The position numbers and the translations under genes were made by a program. A stretch of 64,000 nucleotides of DNA from Isochrysis galbana (Eukaryota > Haptophyta > Isochrysidales > Isochrysidaceae). Below are positions 21,722 through 32,418 of the stretch, piece after piece. Numbering within the stretch: the stretch's first letter is position 1; every line of letters begins with the position of its first letter. The notes below the pieces were generated by a model, which searched no databases, was not told the DNA's origin, and saw only the letters and a list, made by a program, of their open reading frames with translations. Location of the stretch: NCBI GenBank assembly GCA_018136815.1, contig CM030937.1:5350632-5414631 (forward strand), in the 5' to 3' direction.

Positions 21722-22484
21722 ACTGATGGCTATTGGGACCAACCGCGGGACGGCGTCGCCGAGAATCTGCTTGGCCACGGTAGTCGAGTCTTCCTGTACA
21801 GCAGCAATGTCATGCTGGAGCTTAGGTGGAGCATTTATGCTTACGCTTGATGCTGCTCAACGGCTCCAAGATGGATCCCGTGATCCCATTCTTAGGCTCG
21901 GGGTGAAATGTCAATGGCTTAAGACTGGAGTTCTCTGCGAAAATATCCCCGGGACATGCTGTGCATGGTGGCGTGGCGAGGTTGCCATTGCGTGCGCAGA
22001 TGTAGTACAAAGGAATACGCATGTTGACAGATGCAGCAAGGTGACGGGGCGCACAGTAACCTGCGTGTTGCGCGCATGATGAGGGATTGCTTTTGTTTTT
22101 TCTGTTCGAGTGCCTTCTAACACTGCTCCTTTCACTTTCGCCAGACATCACATACTGAACTTTCCTGTATTCAAGCAGAGATATAATAATAAAATATCTG
22201 CTGAGTGTCAGTACAAATAATAATACTGCCCAACCTGTTGTTATAATAGGGGACAATGGGGGCGTTCTGTGCCCCCCTCACCGGCCACTAACTTCCCTCC
22301 GGGGGGGGGTCGTCAGTCACTCTCATGCCCTGCCTCCTGGGGCATGGGCTGAGCACCCAACACCCTGACCCAGACCCCCAGCCACCAGCCAGTGGCCAGT
22401 GGGCGCTGGTCGGGACTCGCACTCCCAGGCCCACTTGGGCCAGCACTCTTACGCACTCTTCCCCCCCTCTCCTGGTCACTAGTA
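21722..22484. other. Intergenic, no gene seen
   Basis: Downstream of LYRM4. Fairly even base composition, no protein similarity recognised. The C-rich part from 22265 is probably outer sequence of the following repeat cluster. Confidence 0.4.
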
Positions 22485-23180
22485 ATCTAACTGAGCATTA
22501 GTACCACTACTCTCACTAGCCCGGCACTAACACGACAGCCCTCAGCGCACCTGCCCGTACACCTTGGCGCGTGCTGTTGTCACAGATACATACACCTATG
22601 CACCCCTCCACATCTCCCCCCTCGCAGGCCCCCGGCTCCCATTCTAACTCCCCACAAGTTAAAATGAGGGAAAACCCATTGAGGCGGACCGAACGACGCC
22701 GGCCGACTCTCCAGGAAAAAGCACCGGGGGGGGGGGGAGGAACCTCTCGTCAAAAAAGGAGAACGGCCCTTACCAGCTCACGCCGCGAGCAGTTCTCGAG
22801 AAATAAGCAACTGCGCCTCGAGTATACCTGCCACAAGGGTATCCGAGACGTCTTGAGCCGCTCCCTTCCCATCTCCCTCCTATCGCCAGTCGCCCCCCTT
22901 CGCCCGTTTGCTAACGCAAACGGGGCTCGTTTCTCACCACACTCCATCGGGGGGGGTGCAAATCCCCCCCTCTCCCTCATTCCATTCTCTTCCGCCCCGG
23001 TCCCTGCGGCGCGTCGCCATGCGGCGCGCCATGGCCTGCTCATAGAGGTCCTTCAGGGGCGCCCAGAGGGCCAGCAGGGGCAACTCAGGGGGCAGTGGAG
23101 GCTGGGGCTCAGCCCCTGGCCGGCGGCAGCGCAGGGGAGAGGGGGAGAGGGGGAGCGAGGAGCGAGAAGGGGAGCGAGAG
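22485..23180 (+). repeat. Interspersed repeat R1 (longest copy)
   Basis: Begins near GAGCATTAGTACCACTACTC and passes through GCACCTGCCCGTACACC, CCCGGCTCCCATTC, a G run, GCTAACGCAAACGGGG, ACTCCATCGGGGGG, the palindromic GGCGCGTCGCCATGCGGCGC and CTCAGGGGGCAGTGGAGGCT. The first half recurs at 54757-55213 and (reverse) 17730-18013; the second half recurs at 57108-57480 and in diverged form at 46470-46700. No protein-coding signal. It looks like a multi-module retroposon or a LINE untranslated region. Confidence 0.75.
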
Positions 23181-23337
23181 AGAGGGAGAGGGAGAGGGAG
23201 ATCACGACAAATTGCCACAAGTTTGATTGACCAAAAGTTTGGGTGGTCCGCCACAAGAATCCCGCAAGAACGGCCGACAAGTTTGGGCAAGTCGGGCTAA
23301 AAGTATTGACCTGGCTTGCCCAAACTTGTCCAAACTT

Positions 23338-24030
23338 GCGGTTCCTTGCACCGGCGATACCTGAACGCGCGACTTAGCCTAAAAACGCGAGGAGCACGCA
23401 AGGAGGTAAGCCAGGTGAGGGGCAAGCAGGCGACAAGGGAGGCGACAAAGGAGGCGAGGGCAACAAGGGCGAATGTCGAACGAATGTAGTATCCTGCGAC
23501 GGTGACTAGTGACTAGCCTGCAAGGAGGGGACATAGAAACGCAGACAACTTCTAAAACAAAAAGGTCGATCGCGGATGCGACAGACGCATCTTGGGGTTC
23601 CTCCCCTAACCCTTTCTCGGGTCACATCATCATGTACTGCGGAGCGGCGGTCTCATATTCGGCACGCAAACTGAAGATAATTCCACAATCCTCTGCCGAA
23701 GCCGAAATCGCTGCATATATATACTAATTAATGGAGCCAAGGATCTAAGGTTCGTTCTTACTAGAGTTTCTCGAAGCGGATTACTCTCTTCCGGTTGCTA
23801 TCCATTGCGACAACTCAGCCACAATCGCTTCAATCAAGAATCCTAGTGTTACGGCTCGCACTCGTCACTACGAAAATTGGCTTTGGTTTGGCCGCAAGCA
23901 ATTTCTCGATCTTATCTCAACTCCTTCGTGGCTGTCGACCAACAACCAAATTGCCGACATGATGACCAAGGCTCTAGAAAAGGGGAAGTTCGTTTCGTTC
24001 CGCAACAAGTCGCTCGGATCATTTTAGCGA
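23338..24030 (+). pseudogene. Ty1/copia retrotransposon relic, RNase H end of pol
   Basis: From 23580 the plus strand reads DASWGSSPNPFSGHIIMYCG, then AAVSYSARKLKIIPQSSAEA and, after a stop and frame change, PVAIHCDNSATIASIKNPSV, TARTRHYE and NNQIADMMTKALEKGKF. These are the copia RNase H landmarks ('D.DWAG....S.SG', 'SRKQ..VALSS.EAEY', 'CDNQSAI.IA.NP..H.RTKHI', 'N.AD..TK.L'). Stops interrupt the frame at about 23725. The leading 240 bp (23338-23580) also occurs at 14880-15095. Confidence 0.85.
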
Positions 24031-24265
24031 CTTGTCTCACTTCCGCATGTCCCACCGGTCAACCTGCAAACTCTCTTAGAGTTGACAGGCCTCATGCCGT
24101 AGTGGTAGTGGAGCCATTATTACGCCTTTATCGGCCTAATGAGAATCCTTCGTCGGCCTATGCGTCATCTCGCTTGAGCTCGATTCAGTCCTGACGTATG
24201 CTTGTATCTTTGATTGGGAATGACGTCGGATGGGAAATAGGGATTCGCCTTTGGCGATGGGGGAG

Positions 24266-24490
24266 TGTCAGAGTTTTCTTGTTGTCCTAGTTTAATCCTA
24301 GTGCTGAGGGACCGTGCCTCATCGGCAACGGAGCCCCTCCCCCGCGATGGGGGTGTGCGCGGTTGGTGCATGGCTCGTCCGGTGTATGTGGCTAGGGATG
24401 CTAGCCAACAAGACCTCTTACAAGACTACAATTTCTAACGGCCAGCCTGTTCAGCGACGCGAATATGCTACTACTAGTCAGTTTCGGGCA
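24266..24490 (+). repeat. Possible 3' LTR of the copia relic
   Basis: Follows the copia RNase H end after about 240 bp. A purine-rich tract (GCGATGGGGGAG, 24255-24265) precedes TGTCAGAG at 24266, the expected layout of polypurine tract then LTR beginning TG. The right end is not defined; no second LTR is present in the window for comparison. Confidence 0.4.
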
Positions 24491-24561
24491 TTCCCCCAAG
24501 TGTGAGGACGTTTCGTCGGCACTTTTTCATATGCGGCTGCGGGGTGGAGCTTCTTCTGCCG

Positions 24562-25656
24562 ATGACGCGGGTGTGGCCGCCGCCAGCGTCGCCGCCAGTG
24601 CGCTCGCTGCTGGGCGGTGTGGCTCGCCGTCTCTCCTCGGTGGGGCATAGCGGCCACCTGTCATCTGGCACCTCGCTTCTCTCGCTGCGCAACCAGCACG
24701 ACGCGCCCGAGCACGAGGGTGGCCTCTGTCAGAAGCAGTCGTATCTCTTCGATCTCAACGGCTTCCTGGTGGTCCGTGGCCTCTTCGATGCGCGGACGGT
24801 GGCGCGAGCGAACGAGGCGATCGACGCGCACGACGATCAGATGCATGAGCGCGTGGGAAGACTACGGACCTCGGCGCTCTACGGACGCGAGTCGAGTGCG
24901 CTCCGAGGGGACGGTGTGACGGGCCGCAAAGACATGGGGGGCATGCTGGGATGGGAAGCGCCGCATCGCGAGCCATTCCGGGAGGTGTTGTGCCACCCCA
25001 GACTGGCACCGCTCCTAACCGGGTTACTCGGCGTCGGCTACCGCCTAGATCACTCGCCGCTCCTCCTCGTGCAAGAGCAGGGTGCGGAAGGGCACACGTT
25101 GCATGGTGGCGCAGTGACGGAGTCGGGCGAGCCGGCCTGGCCGCTGGCATATGAATTCCGACACGGGCAGATGCGCAACCAGCTCCTCACCGTATGCATG
25201 CAGCTTAGTGATGCAGCGCCAGGCGACGGCGGCTTCTGTGTGGTGCCCGGCTCGCATAAGGCCAACTTTGCGGTCCCTCCAGCGCTAGCAGATCTCGCCG
25301 ACCCGGAGCTCGCCCAGTTTGTCACTCAACCTGAGGTGCGTGCAGGCGATTGTCTCATCTTCTCGGAAGCTGTGCTGCATGGCACCCTGCCATGGACGGC
25401 GTCACATCAGCGCCGAACTGTCATCTATCGTTTCGCGCCCGCTGGGAGCGCCTACGGACGCGGATACACCCCGAACTGGACTGCAGCGACGACCGAAGAT
25501 ATGACTCCTGCACAAGCAGCGGTGATGCTGCCTCCCTTCCACCCACGGATGAATCGGCCGTACGTAGGCACAGACGGCGAGGTAGTCGAGCCTCGTGCGC
25601 GCGAGGACTTCAAAGTGGAATTTGATGAGCGCGTGTTTGGTGCGCGATACTTTTAA
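24562..25656 (+). CDS. Phytanoyl-CoA dioxygenase (PhyH)-family protein
   Basis: 364 aa from the ATG at 24562, single exon. The PhyH/Fe(II)-2-oxoglutarate oxygenase fold is indicated by LFDLNGFLVVRGLFDARTV near the start, LLVQEQGAEGHTLHGG (170-183), CMQLSDAAPGDGGFCVVPGS, then HKANFAVP and AGDCLIFSEAVLHGTLPW (262-278) with the distal ligand H273, and R284 (HQRRTVIYRFAP) for 2-oxoglutarate. The proximal motif is H181-G-G183 rather than the usual His-x-Asp (see findings). Residues 1-40 (MTRVWPPPASPPVRSLLGGV, then ARRLSS) are Arg/Ser-rich without acids, like a mitochondrial presequence. The frame is open upstream to 24502 but only through a GTG. The gene starts about 70 bp beyond a possible copia LTR. 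Substrate unknown. Confidence 0.82.
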   Translation: MTRVWPPPASPPVRSLLGGVARRLSSVGHSGHLSSGTSLLSLRNQHDAPEHEGGLCQKQSYLFDLNGFLVVRGLFDARTVARANEAIDAHDDQMHERVGRLRTSALYGRESSALRGDGVTGRKDMGGMLGWEAPHREPFREVLCHPRLAPLLTGLLGVGYRLDHSPLLLVQEQGAEGHTLHGGAVTESGEPAWPLAYEFRHGQMRNQLLTVCMQLSDAAPGDGGFCVVPGSHKANFAVPPALADLADPELAQFVTQPEVRAGDCLIFSEAVLHGTLPWTASHQRRTVIYRFAPAGSAYGRGYTPNWTAATTEDMTPAQAAVMLPPFHPRMNRPYVGTDGEVVEPRAREDFKVEFDERVFGARYF

Positions 25657-26470
25657 GCCCGTCTTTTTGGTGCCCTACGATCATCCAATTGAGGGCAAGT
25701 GGGAATCGCCAAAAGGAGCGGCAAATGACCAGCGACCACGATATGCATGCGTGATCTTAGACACCGCTTGTGTTGTCCTGTTATCCCTTGCTCGCGCCTA
25801 CACTGCCATTGGTTAATGCTTTTTTTCGGCAGCATGAGAACAGCTGTGTTAGTCGACACGGTCATGTTTTTAGCATCCACACAGAGATAACACACACAAC
25901 TACTTTTTGAAGTATGCCCTGCGGTGCTTGTTGTTCTTATTCAGTGTTGCAGAGCCAAATTCAGCTGCAAGGTGGGCAGGGAGGGAGGGGGAGGGGCAGG
26001 GACAGGGAGGACTGGATCGATCGGAGAAACGCTACTTCGAAATGTTCTCGCCACGCACGCAGCTTTGGCTTCGGACCCACGCCGATGAGTGCGCCACTTA
26101 GTCTCGCGCAGCATTTCCCCCCCTCTGCTGAAGAGGCCGGACCGCTGGCGAGTTGAATATGAAAACTCCGCCCCGCCAATCGAGGAATGTCTTCCTCAAG
26201 GCGCCTGAGGAGCTCGAGTGCCCATAGCAAGCCCCTCGAAAGTCGGTATCTCTCCAGCGGTATGATACGCTGAAGTCTTTCAGATTGATGGAAATCTCCC
26301 GGGAGCACAGTGGGAGATCTGGTACCAAAAAGTGACAATAAGGGCTCGCTCCAGCGGCTATCTCCCCGTGTGCCGGGGACTTACCCGCTGCAGCGGCCGC
26401 GGAGGCCCGCCGCGCGCCGCTCCCCTCCCCCCCCCTTCCCCCACTCCTCTCTGGCAGCCCAGCTTGCCAC
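25657..26470. other. Intergenic with an unclassified repeat
   Basis: 25657-26080 is the downstream region of the PhyH gene; nothing recognised. 26085-26345 (read on the minus strand) shares CTTCAGCAGAGGGGGGAAAT and TTTTCATATTCAA-like blocks with 31350-31455 (plus strand), so it is a repeat of unknown type. 26395-26445 is C-rich. Confidence 0.4.
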
Positions 26471-26930
26471 AGGGGTGTTAAGGTTGTGAATAGGTTGCAA
26501 TCGGAGCCAACATGTTTGAACCTATTAGTGCTCGAGAGCCAACATATTAGATAGTATTAGCAGCATGCCGCCAACATATTAGATAGTATTAGTGCTTTTG
26601 AGGAGGGGTATTAACGGTATTTGCTTGTTAACATGTTAACAGTACAGGTATATGTATGTATTATAATAAGGGCTAAGGGGCCCTTGCCCTTGCTTGCTTG
26701 ACCCTTGAGGTACCCTTGCTTGTTGCTTGGTTGGTACTACTGAGGAGAAAACGAAAGAAGAGCCGCGGCGTGAGCTGCGGCGTTAGTATAGTAGAAGACA
26801 ATATAGAAATAGAAGTCATATACAAAATAACAGCTTTTATCAATTTCTACTTTTGTATCGCTAGACTACTGACACAAGTCCAGCATTGATTTTTCGGTTT
26901 TTCGTCGGCAACCCGACAAGCAGTAGCAAC

Positions 26931-29900
26931 ATGGGGAAGCGCAAGAGTCAGGGGAGCAGCGCCGACGAGGAGTTGTTCGAGGTGGACCGCATCAAGGCGC
27001 GCAAACTGGAGAACGGCCACCCCGTGTACCTGATCGCATGGAAGGGCTACGCGGACGAAAAGCACGACACCTGGGAGCCCTTGTCCAACCTGGCCGGCAT
27101 CGAGCAAGACGTGGCAGCGTTCGAGGCCAAGCAGCGGAAGGAGATGCTGGACTTCGCGGAGAACCTGCGGGCGAGGAAGAAGAAGCAGGCGGACACGAAC
27201 AAGGCGTTGGACAATGAGGAGGCCGACAGCTCGGCACGAACAACCTGGGCCTCTCTGCTGCACCCCGCCAATGCGGGCGGTGCGGATTCAAAGAGTCTGT
27301 TGAAGGGAACCATTTCCAAGTCCGCCACCGGACTCGAAGGGAAGAAGAAGGCAGCCATATGGATGAGGTACAAGCCCGACGTGTCCACGAACGCCAAGCC
27401 GAAGCACTACGTTTGCCAAGAGCTGGTAGGCCAAGGTGAGAAGGCCAAGATCTGCGGCACGGTCCTCAACGCATCGACAGGTCCGACGAGCTTGTGGAAT
27501 CATCACGCCGGCAAGCACAAGAACGCCTACCAGGAGCTGAAGGGCTACCTCAACGTCGAGGTGTCCGACCCCGGCGTGAGCATTGGCGACTCGTTCCAAC
27601 GCACCCTTAAGGCGGCTGCGTTCTCTGACGCCCGCAAGGCTGAGTGCGATTTGGCGTGCGCTCGCTGGCTCGTCAAGTCGGCGAGGCCAGTGTCGTTGCC
27701 CGAGACGGACGAGCCGTTCCGCAACATGATCTCCATCTTGACGCGCGACGCATGGAAGCCACCAAACCGTCGCAACGTGGCTGACAACATCCTCAAGCTC
27801 TCGGCAAGTGGTCAAGTGCGCGTCCAAGTTTGGTTTAGCAACATGGTGATGGACGGCGTCAAACCATCTATGGCCGGAGACATCTGGTCGCACAAGGGCT
27901 GCTCCCTCATGGGCATTTGCATGTACGGCATCAACTCCAACTGGGTGCTCGACGAGTGGCTGGTGGCCGCCACACCGTTCGGTACGACTCGGCACACGGG
28001 CAAGGCCATCGACGATGTGACCGTTGAGGCTTTGCAGCGCCAGGGCATCAAGTGGCGTGAAGGGGGCACTGTGTACGAGGCTCTCCACGGAAAGGTGTCA
28101 GACAACGCCTCGAACATGGTCAAGGGTTGGACGGGATTCGACGGCGGATTCTGCGCCGACCACACCATAGAGCTCTCCGTCAAGTGCTTCACCGGGGCCA
28201 ATGGAGTTAAGCAGACGTTCGCGCGCGCCAAGGGTATCGTCGCCTATTTTCATCGCTCGACCGCGGGCATCCAAGACTTGGGGGTGATTCAGAAGCAACT
28301 TGGCCTCCCCATCAAGAAACCCGTCCAAGATGTAGCGACGCGATGGTTCTCGTCATACATGATGGCCGAATGGTTCCTCGAGCAACGCGAGGCTGTGCAG
28401 ATGTACGACGTCAAGTTCGGTTCCGAGGCGGCGAAAAATGACGCTTACAAGGACAATCGCCTCACGCACGCGGATTGGACGATCTTGGAGCAGAGCATGG
28501 CCGTGCTCGCGCCGTGTGCACAAGCGACAAAGCACCTCGAGGGCACGAATTACGTCACTATCTCGATTGTTTTGCCTTACCTCTACCGCCTCATCGATGG
28601 CACAGCAGACGGGCCTCTGCGTCTGCCTCACAAGGAGACCGGCCAGCAGTGGCTCCGCGTGGGACAAATTGATCACCAAGTGCGCCACGCTCGCCAACTC
28701 CTTCACGAAGATTTCAAGCGGCGCTGGATCGACGAACTCCCCATCGCCCAGCGGGAAACATTGGACATGTGCACGCTCCTTGACCCGCGCTTCAAGGGCT
28801 ACAACTTCCCTGGGCTTGCTCCGGGCACGAACTTGGACTTCGAGCGTGAGCATGCCATTTCCCTACTGCGGCGCGTGTGGGGCAACGAGTGGAAGACTAA
28901 CAGCGCTGCACCTGCTGCCGGCACCAGTTCAGCCCCTCGTGAAAAGCCCAGCAAGAAGCTTACGCCAGCGGCTGGGAGGCAGGCAGCGAGCTCGTTCTTC
29001 TCGACGCCACTCGTCCCCGACGAACCTTTGGACGAGCCGGATGATGGCGACGTTGCAACCACGGACGAACTTGAGCGCTACTTCATGCTCCACGCCGAAA
29101 AGAATATGGACTTGGACGTGCTCGCGTGGTGGAAGGCCCGCGATCACAGCAACCTTGCGGATCCGGCCTCGGGAACGCCTGCCGGTCTGCCGACGCTGGC
29201 CAAGATGGCGCGGCAGTACCTCGGTTGTCCGGCGTCTAGGGCCTGACAAGAGTTGCCGGCAACTTTTTGAGCAACTTTGGGGTGTTTGAGAGGGCGAGCA
29301 ACTTTTGAGCAACTTTAAGGGCCACAGGCAACATTGAGCAACTCGAGCAACTTACCTAGCAACTTACCCATAGATAGGCCCGTTAGAGGAGCAACCTACC
29401 CCTCCTAGATCTATAGATAGGCCGAGCGTGCAACTTTAACTTTAACCCCTCTGCCTCTTCTTATTCACATAATAAACATCGGTGGATCGATAGAAGAGCA
29501 CCTACTTGCGGATCGCCCCCCTCCCCTCTGCCTCTTCTTATTCACATAAACATCATGTTTATGTATGAAAAGTGCATGGGTTCTAACGCCCGCGTCGCTA
29601 TCTTGTTCCCTGCAGTGTTCCCAGCATCCAGCATTCCCTCTCGCCGCGCTGACGCCCGGCAGCACGCGGCGCGGCGATCGCGGCGCAATGAACAATGAAC
29701 GAGCAACTCCGAGCAACTTCGAGCAACTCTGCGAGCAACTTTGCCCCTTTTGGGGCCTATTTCGAGCAACTTTTGCGAGCAACTTTGGGGGTCTGAGCGA
29801 GCAACTCTTGTCAGGCCCTACCGGCGTCCTCGGCGGGCGTCGAGCGCATGTTCAGTCGTGCAGGAAAGATGCACGATGACCTCAAGGCTGCTCAGTCAGA

Positions 29901-29946
29901 CTCCACATTGGAGCATAGCCTCTTGGCAGCAGCCAACGCGCTTTGA
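26931..29946 (+). pseudogene. Chromodomain hAT transposase, interrupted by a MITE
   Basis: ATG at 26931 (MGKRKSQGSSADEELFEVDR). Residues about 13-65 are a chromodomain: FEVDRIKARKLENGHPVYLI, then AWKGYADEKHDTWEP with the aromatic-cage F, W and Y. A BED-type zinc finger follows (ICGTVLNASTGPTSLWNHHA, with HHAGKHKN). hAT catalytic landmarks are GDIWSHKGCSLMG, VSDNASNMVKGW, DVATRWFSSYMM and an acidic DELERYF before LAWWKA. The frame reaches ARQYLGCPAS and then hits a stop at 29246 caused by an inserted element; the missing end (SSAGVERMFSRAGKMHDDLK) resumes at 29829 and stops at 29946. Excluding the insert and one target duplication, the coding length is 2424 nt, exactly 808 codons, so the gene was intact before insertion. 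Base usage is GC-rich like host genes. The encoded protein lacks the dimerisation end and is probably inactive. Confidence 0.93.
29237..29820. mobile_element. Non-autonomous hAT-like element nested in hAT A
   Basis: A 584-bp element with perfect 20-bp terminal inverted repeats starting TAGGGCCTGACAAGAG on both strands, flanked by the 8-bp direct repeat CCGGCGTC (29229-29236 and 29821-29828). The inside carries many copies of GAGCAACTTT / GAGCAACTT near both ends, and an internal direct repeat of CCTCTGCCTCTTCTTATTCA (29450 and 29526). There is no transposase ORF. It splits codon 769 of the host transposase. Confidence 0.95.
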
Positions 29947-30222
29947 ATTTTGAATCTCTCATCTTGTGTCCTATGTGCTCCCCCGCGCGTGCTCTTGTGT
30001 CTGTGTCCGCGTTCGTTCGTGCGTTCGTTCCGCACTGCGACAGGGGGGCCGCGAAGGCGAAGGGGACTAATAGGGTGTTAACATTGGTAGACGACTTCGG
30101 CTATCTTGTTAGATAGTATTAGTTGATTTGTGCTAACAGCATTGCGGGTGTTAGTTGGGAAGCCAACTTGGTAGCTTATTAACATGGTAACAAGTAAACA
30201 TATTCACAGCCTTAAGGGGTGT

Positions 30223-32418
30223 ACTCACGCGGCCAACACCAAAGGTAAGCCCCCCCCACGCTGCCTGCCGCGATGTGCCCCTTCACGCTCGCCGCGCTCG
30301 CCTCCAGGTCGTTCTCGCACTCCCCCCCCTTCGCAGCGCGCAGACGAGCGCCAGAAGCCAGGTGCGAGCAGCGCGCGCGCAGCGCGAGCCCCCCGCCCGG
30401 CCTTGGCCTGTGTGTGCCATACCCAGCACCTGACCCCGCCCCAGCCCACACCCGCCTCGCAGCAAGCTTCCCTGGCTGAAAAGTCAGAGTTGGCGTCTCT
30501 CTCGGCAGGCGCGGCCGGTCAGCAGATCGGCTACAGGGCTCGAAGGGGTCGAATTGGGGGGGCAGTGCGCGTGTGTATTCGTAATATATGTGTATGGACT
30601 GTCTGTGCGCCGCATGGCGACGCGCAGGCAGTCCATATGTGCGCGTCTAGAGCCTGATTTCTAGTGTCTGTGCCATGTTTGAAAGGGCGCTGGGGGCACC
30701 ATTCGTAACATAATTTAATGATATGTTTATGTAAATAAATCTATCTATCGTAGAGTTGTCAAAACATTTGTCGGTGAACGACAGAGAACTGATGTTTCCC
30801 GGTCGCCGCATTACAGTTGTTTCGGTAGGCCCTCACCCTCTCTAATCCTTCCCCGAGAGAATTCTCCTCTCCCACCTCGCCTCTCGCGGCTCTCTCCCCG
30901 GGTGCCGCCCCCCCCCCTCCTCCCCCCCCCGCCCCCCCCCCCCCCGCCCCCCCCGCCCCCCCGCCCCCCCCTCCCGAAGCCAGCGGTCGCTCGGGGCCCA
31001 AGCCGGCCCAAGCCGGCGATGGCACTCTGAGAAAAGTCTTTGTTTATTGAATATATATCCCGTTGTGCCACCCCCCAAAACCAGCAGCCGTTCCCCAGAC
31101 AGCAAGCGGAGGTAATGTGAGTAATGTCATCATTTACGATATCATCTCGTGCTGGTGACGTCCGTCGGTCCATCGGTCTGTGGAGACAAGGGCGACAAAA
31201 TGAGATCGAGAGGGCGATGAGAGATCGGCTGCGACTCGGTTCACGAGATCGAGAGACGCGCCAGATCGGCGCCGCAGCCCGCCCGTTTCACTTGTCGACC
31301 ATGGGAAAGACAGGCGCTCTACCCGACATCGCGGGCACTTCAGGATGGCCACTTCATATTGAAAAGCTCACAACTCGGCGTCTTTTCGGAAGACAACGCC
31401 CTATGTACACCGCACCAGAAACTCTGCCGCTTCAGCAGGGGGGGGGAAATGCTGCGCACCTCGCTCTGGCCCCATGGGTAGGACATCCCACACTCCCTCC
31501 CCACCATGTCCCCGGCCCTTTCCCCTCGCCACTGAGCGACTCCCTACGTGGACTACTACGACGGTAGGGGGATAGAGACACTGTACAAGGTACAAGGTTG
31601 TTCGCATATTCCATTTGGAGTTGGTACCACCTTCCTCCCCTCCGATTCGGCTCGGGAGGGGTGCGCGCACGCCTCGCACTCATAGTAAGGTCGCTTCCTC
31701 CAGGCATTCCTCTGGCCTCTGGTTCCCTCCTCCCTCCCCCGTCCGTAAGGGCAGGTGGCGCGAGTTGTACTCCCAGAGCTGCTTCTTCGTCGGCTGGGTG
31801 GACATGCGGGCGGTGGGACAGCTTGTAGCACATATAGGGGATTCCGGGACTGGCAAAAGTCAAAAGTCGTGTCGAGTGTCGAACGAGCTAGTGGGGTTGG
31901 CTAGGATACAACATTATATTCAATTTGTTTGGAGGGCAAGAGAAGGGGAGCGGCGCGCGCTCCACCGCCCGCATGTCCTTAGATTCCTTACGTATTACTA
32001 TTACTTAGCTTTGTTTATTTTAATGGTTTTTGTTTATTGTTATTGGCTATATGTAGATAGCTGAATGTTGATCCTTAGCGAGATTAAAATTAAATGACTA
32101 ATCACGAATATTATGGCACTAGAATAGTGTATAGCATCATACGCTCACGCGCTCACTGGGACAAAAGTTCATGGCTTTCCCGCGGCCCTCACAAAGCTCT
32201 GGCGGCAATGTGCGTGATGAAAAGAACACACACACGCCTGCAAGCGCACACCTACCCTGCGGCGGCGAGCGCGCACGCCGAATGCACTCCACTGGATTAA
32301 TTGCGCAAGATCGGGGAAGCTTGCCACAGAAACGGAGCGTTGCAGCAGTGGAGTACGAACGAGAAGCCACACTGGAGTAGCGCATTTCCTTCCCAACGGA
32401 TGAAGAGTGGTCGCGACA
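30223..32418. other. Intergenic with repeats, hairpin and poly-C/G tracts
   Basis: No host gene recognised. 30290-30480 is GC-rich. 30593-30637 forms a hairpin (separate entry). 30905-30975 is a nearly continuous C tract. 31350-31455 shares blocks with 26085-26345. 31430-31700 is C-rich with CTCCCTCC strings. 31980-32100 is AT-rich. Confidence 0.45.
30593..30637. repeat. Inverted repeat / hairpin
   Basis: Arms TATGGACTGTCTGTGCG (30593-30609) and CGCGCAGGCAGTCCATA (30621-30637) pair over 17 positions, two of them G-U in RNA, around an 11-base loop. Could be a structured RNA or a small palindrome; no known family recognised. Confidence 0.6.

Larger units (their letters stand above)
26479..30214 (+). 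mobile_element. hAT transposon A (chromodomain transposase) with 8-bp target duplication
   Basis: The element is bounded by inverted repeats: left TAAGGTTGTGAATAGGTT from 26479, right (reverse complement from 30214) TAAGGCTGTGAATATGTT, 16 of 18 matching. Immediately outside both ends is the same 8-mer AGGGGTGT (26471-26478 and 30215-30222), the target-site duplication length typical of hAT. Subterminal regions contain repeated TTAGATAGTATTAG and GCCAACAT strings on both sides (26530-26610 and 30085-30180). It is 3736 bp long, of which 592 bp come from a nested insertion (29237-29820 plus its own 8-bp duplication). The transposase gene occupies most of the inside on the plus strand. Confidence 0.93.

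Noticed and set aside
27288-28088. 266-codon frame antisense to the chromodomain hAT
   Set aside because: Shadow of the GC-rich transposase frame; no domain features.
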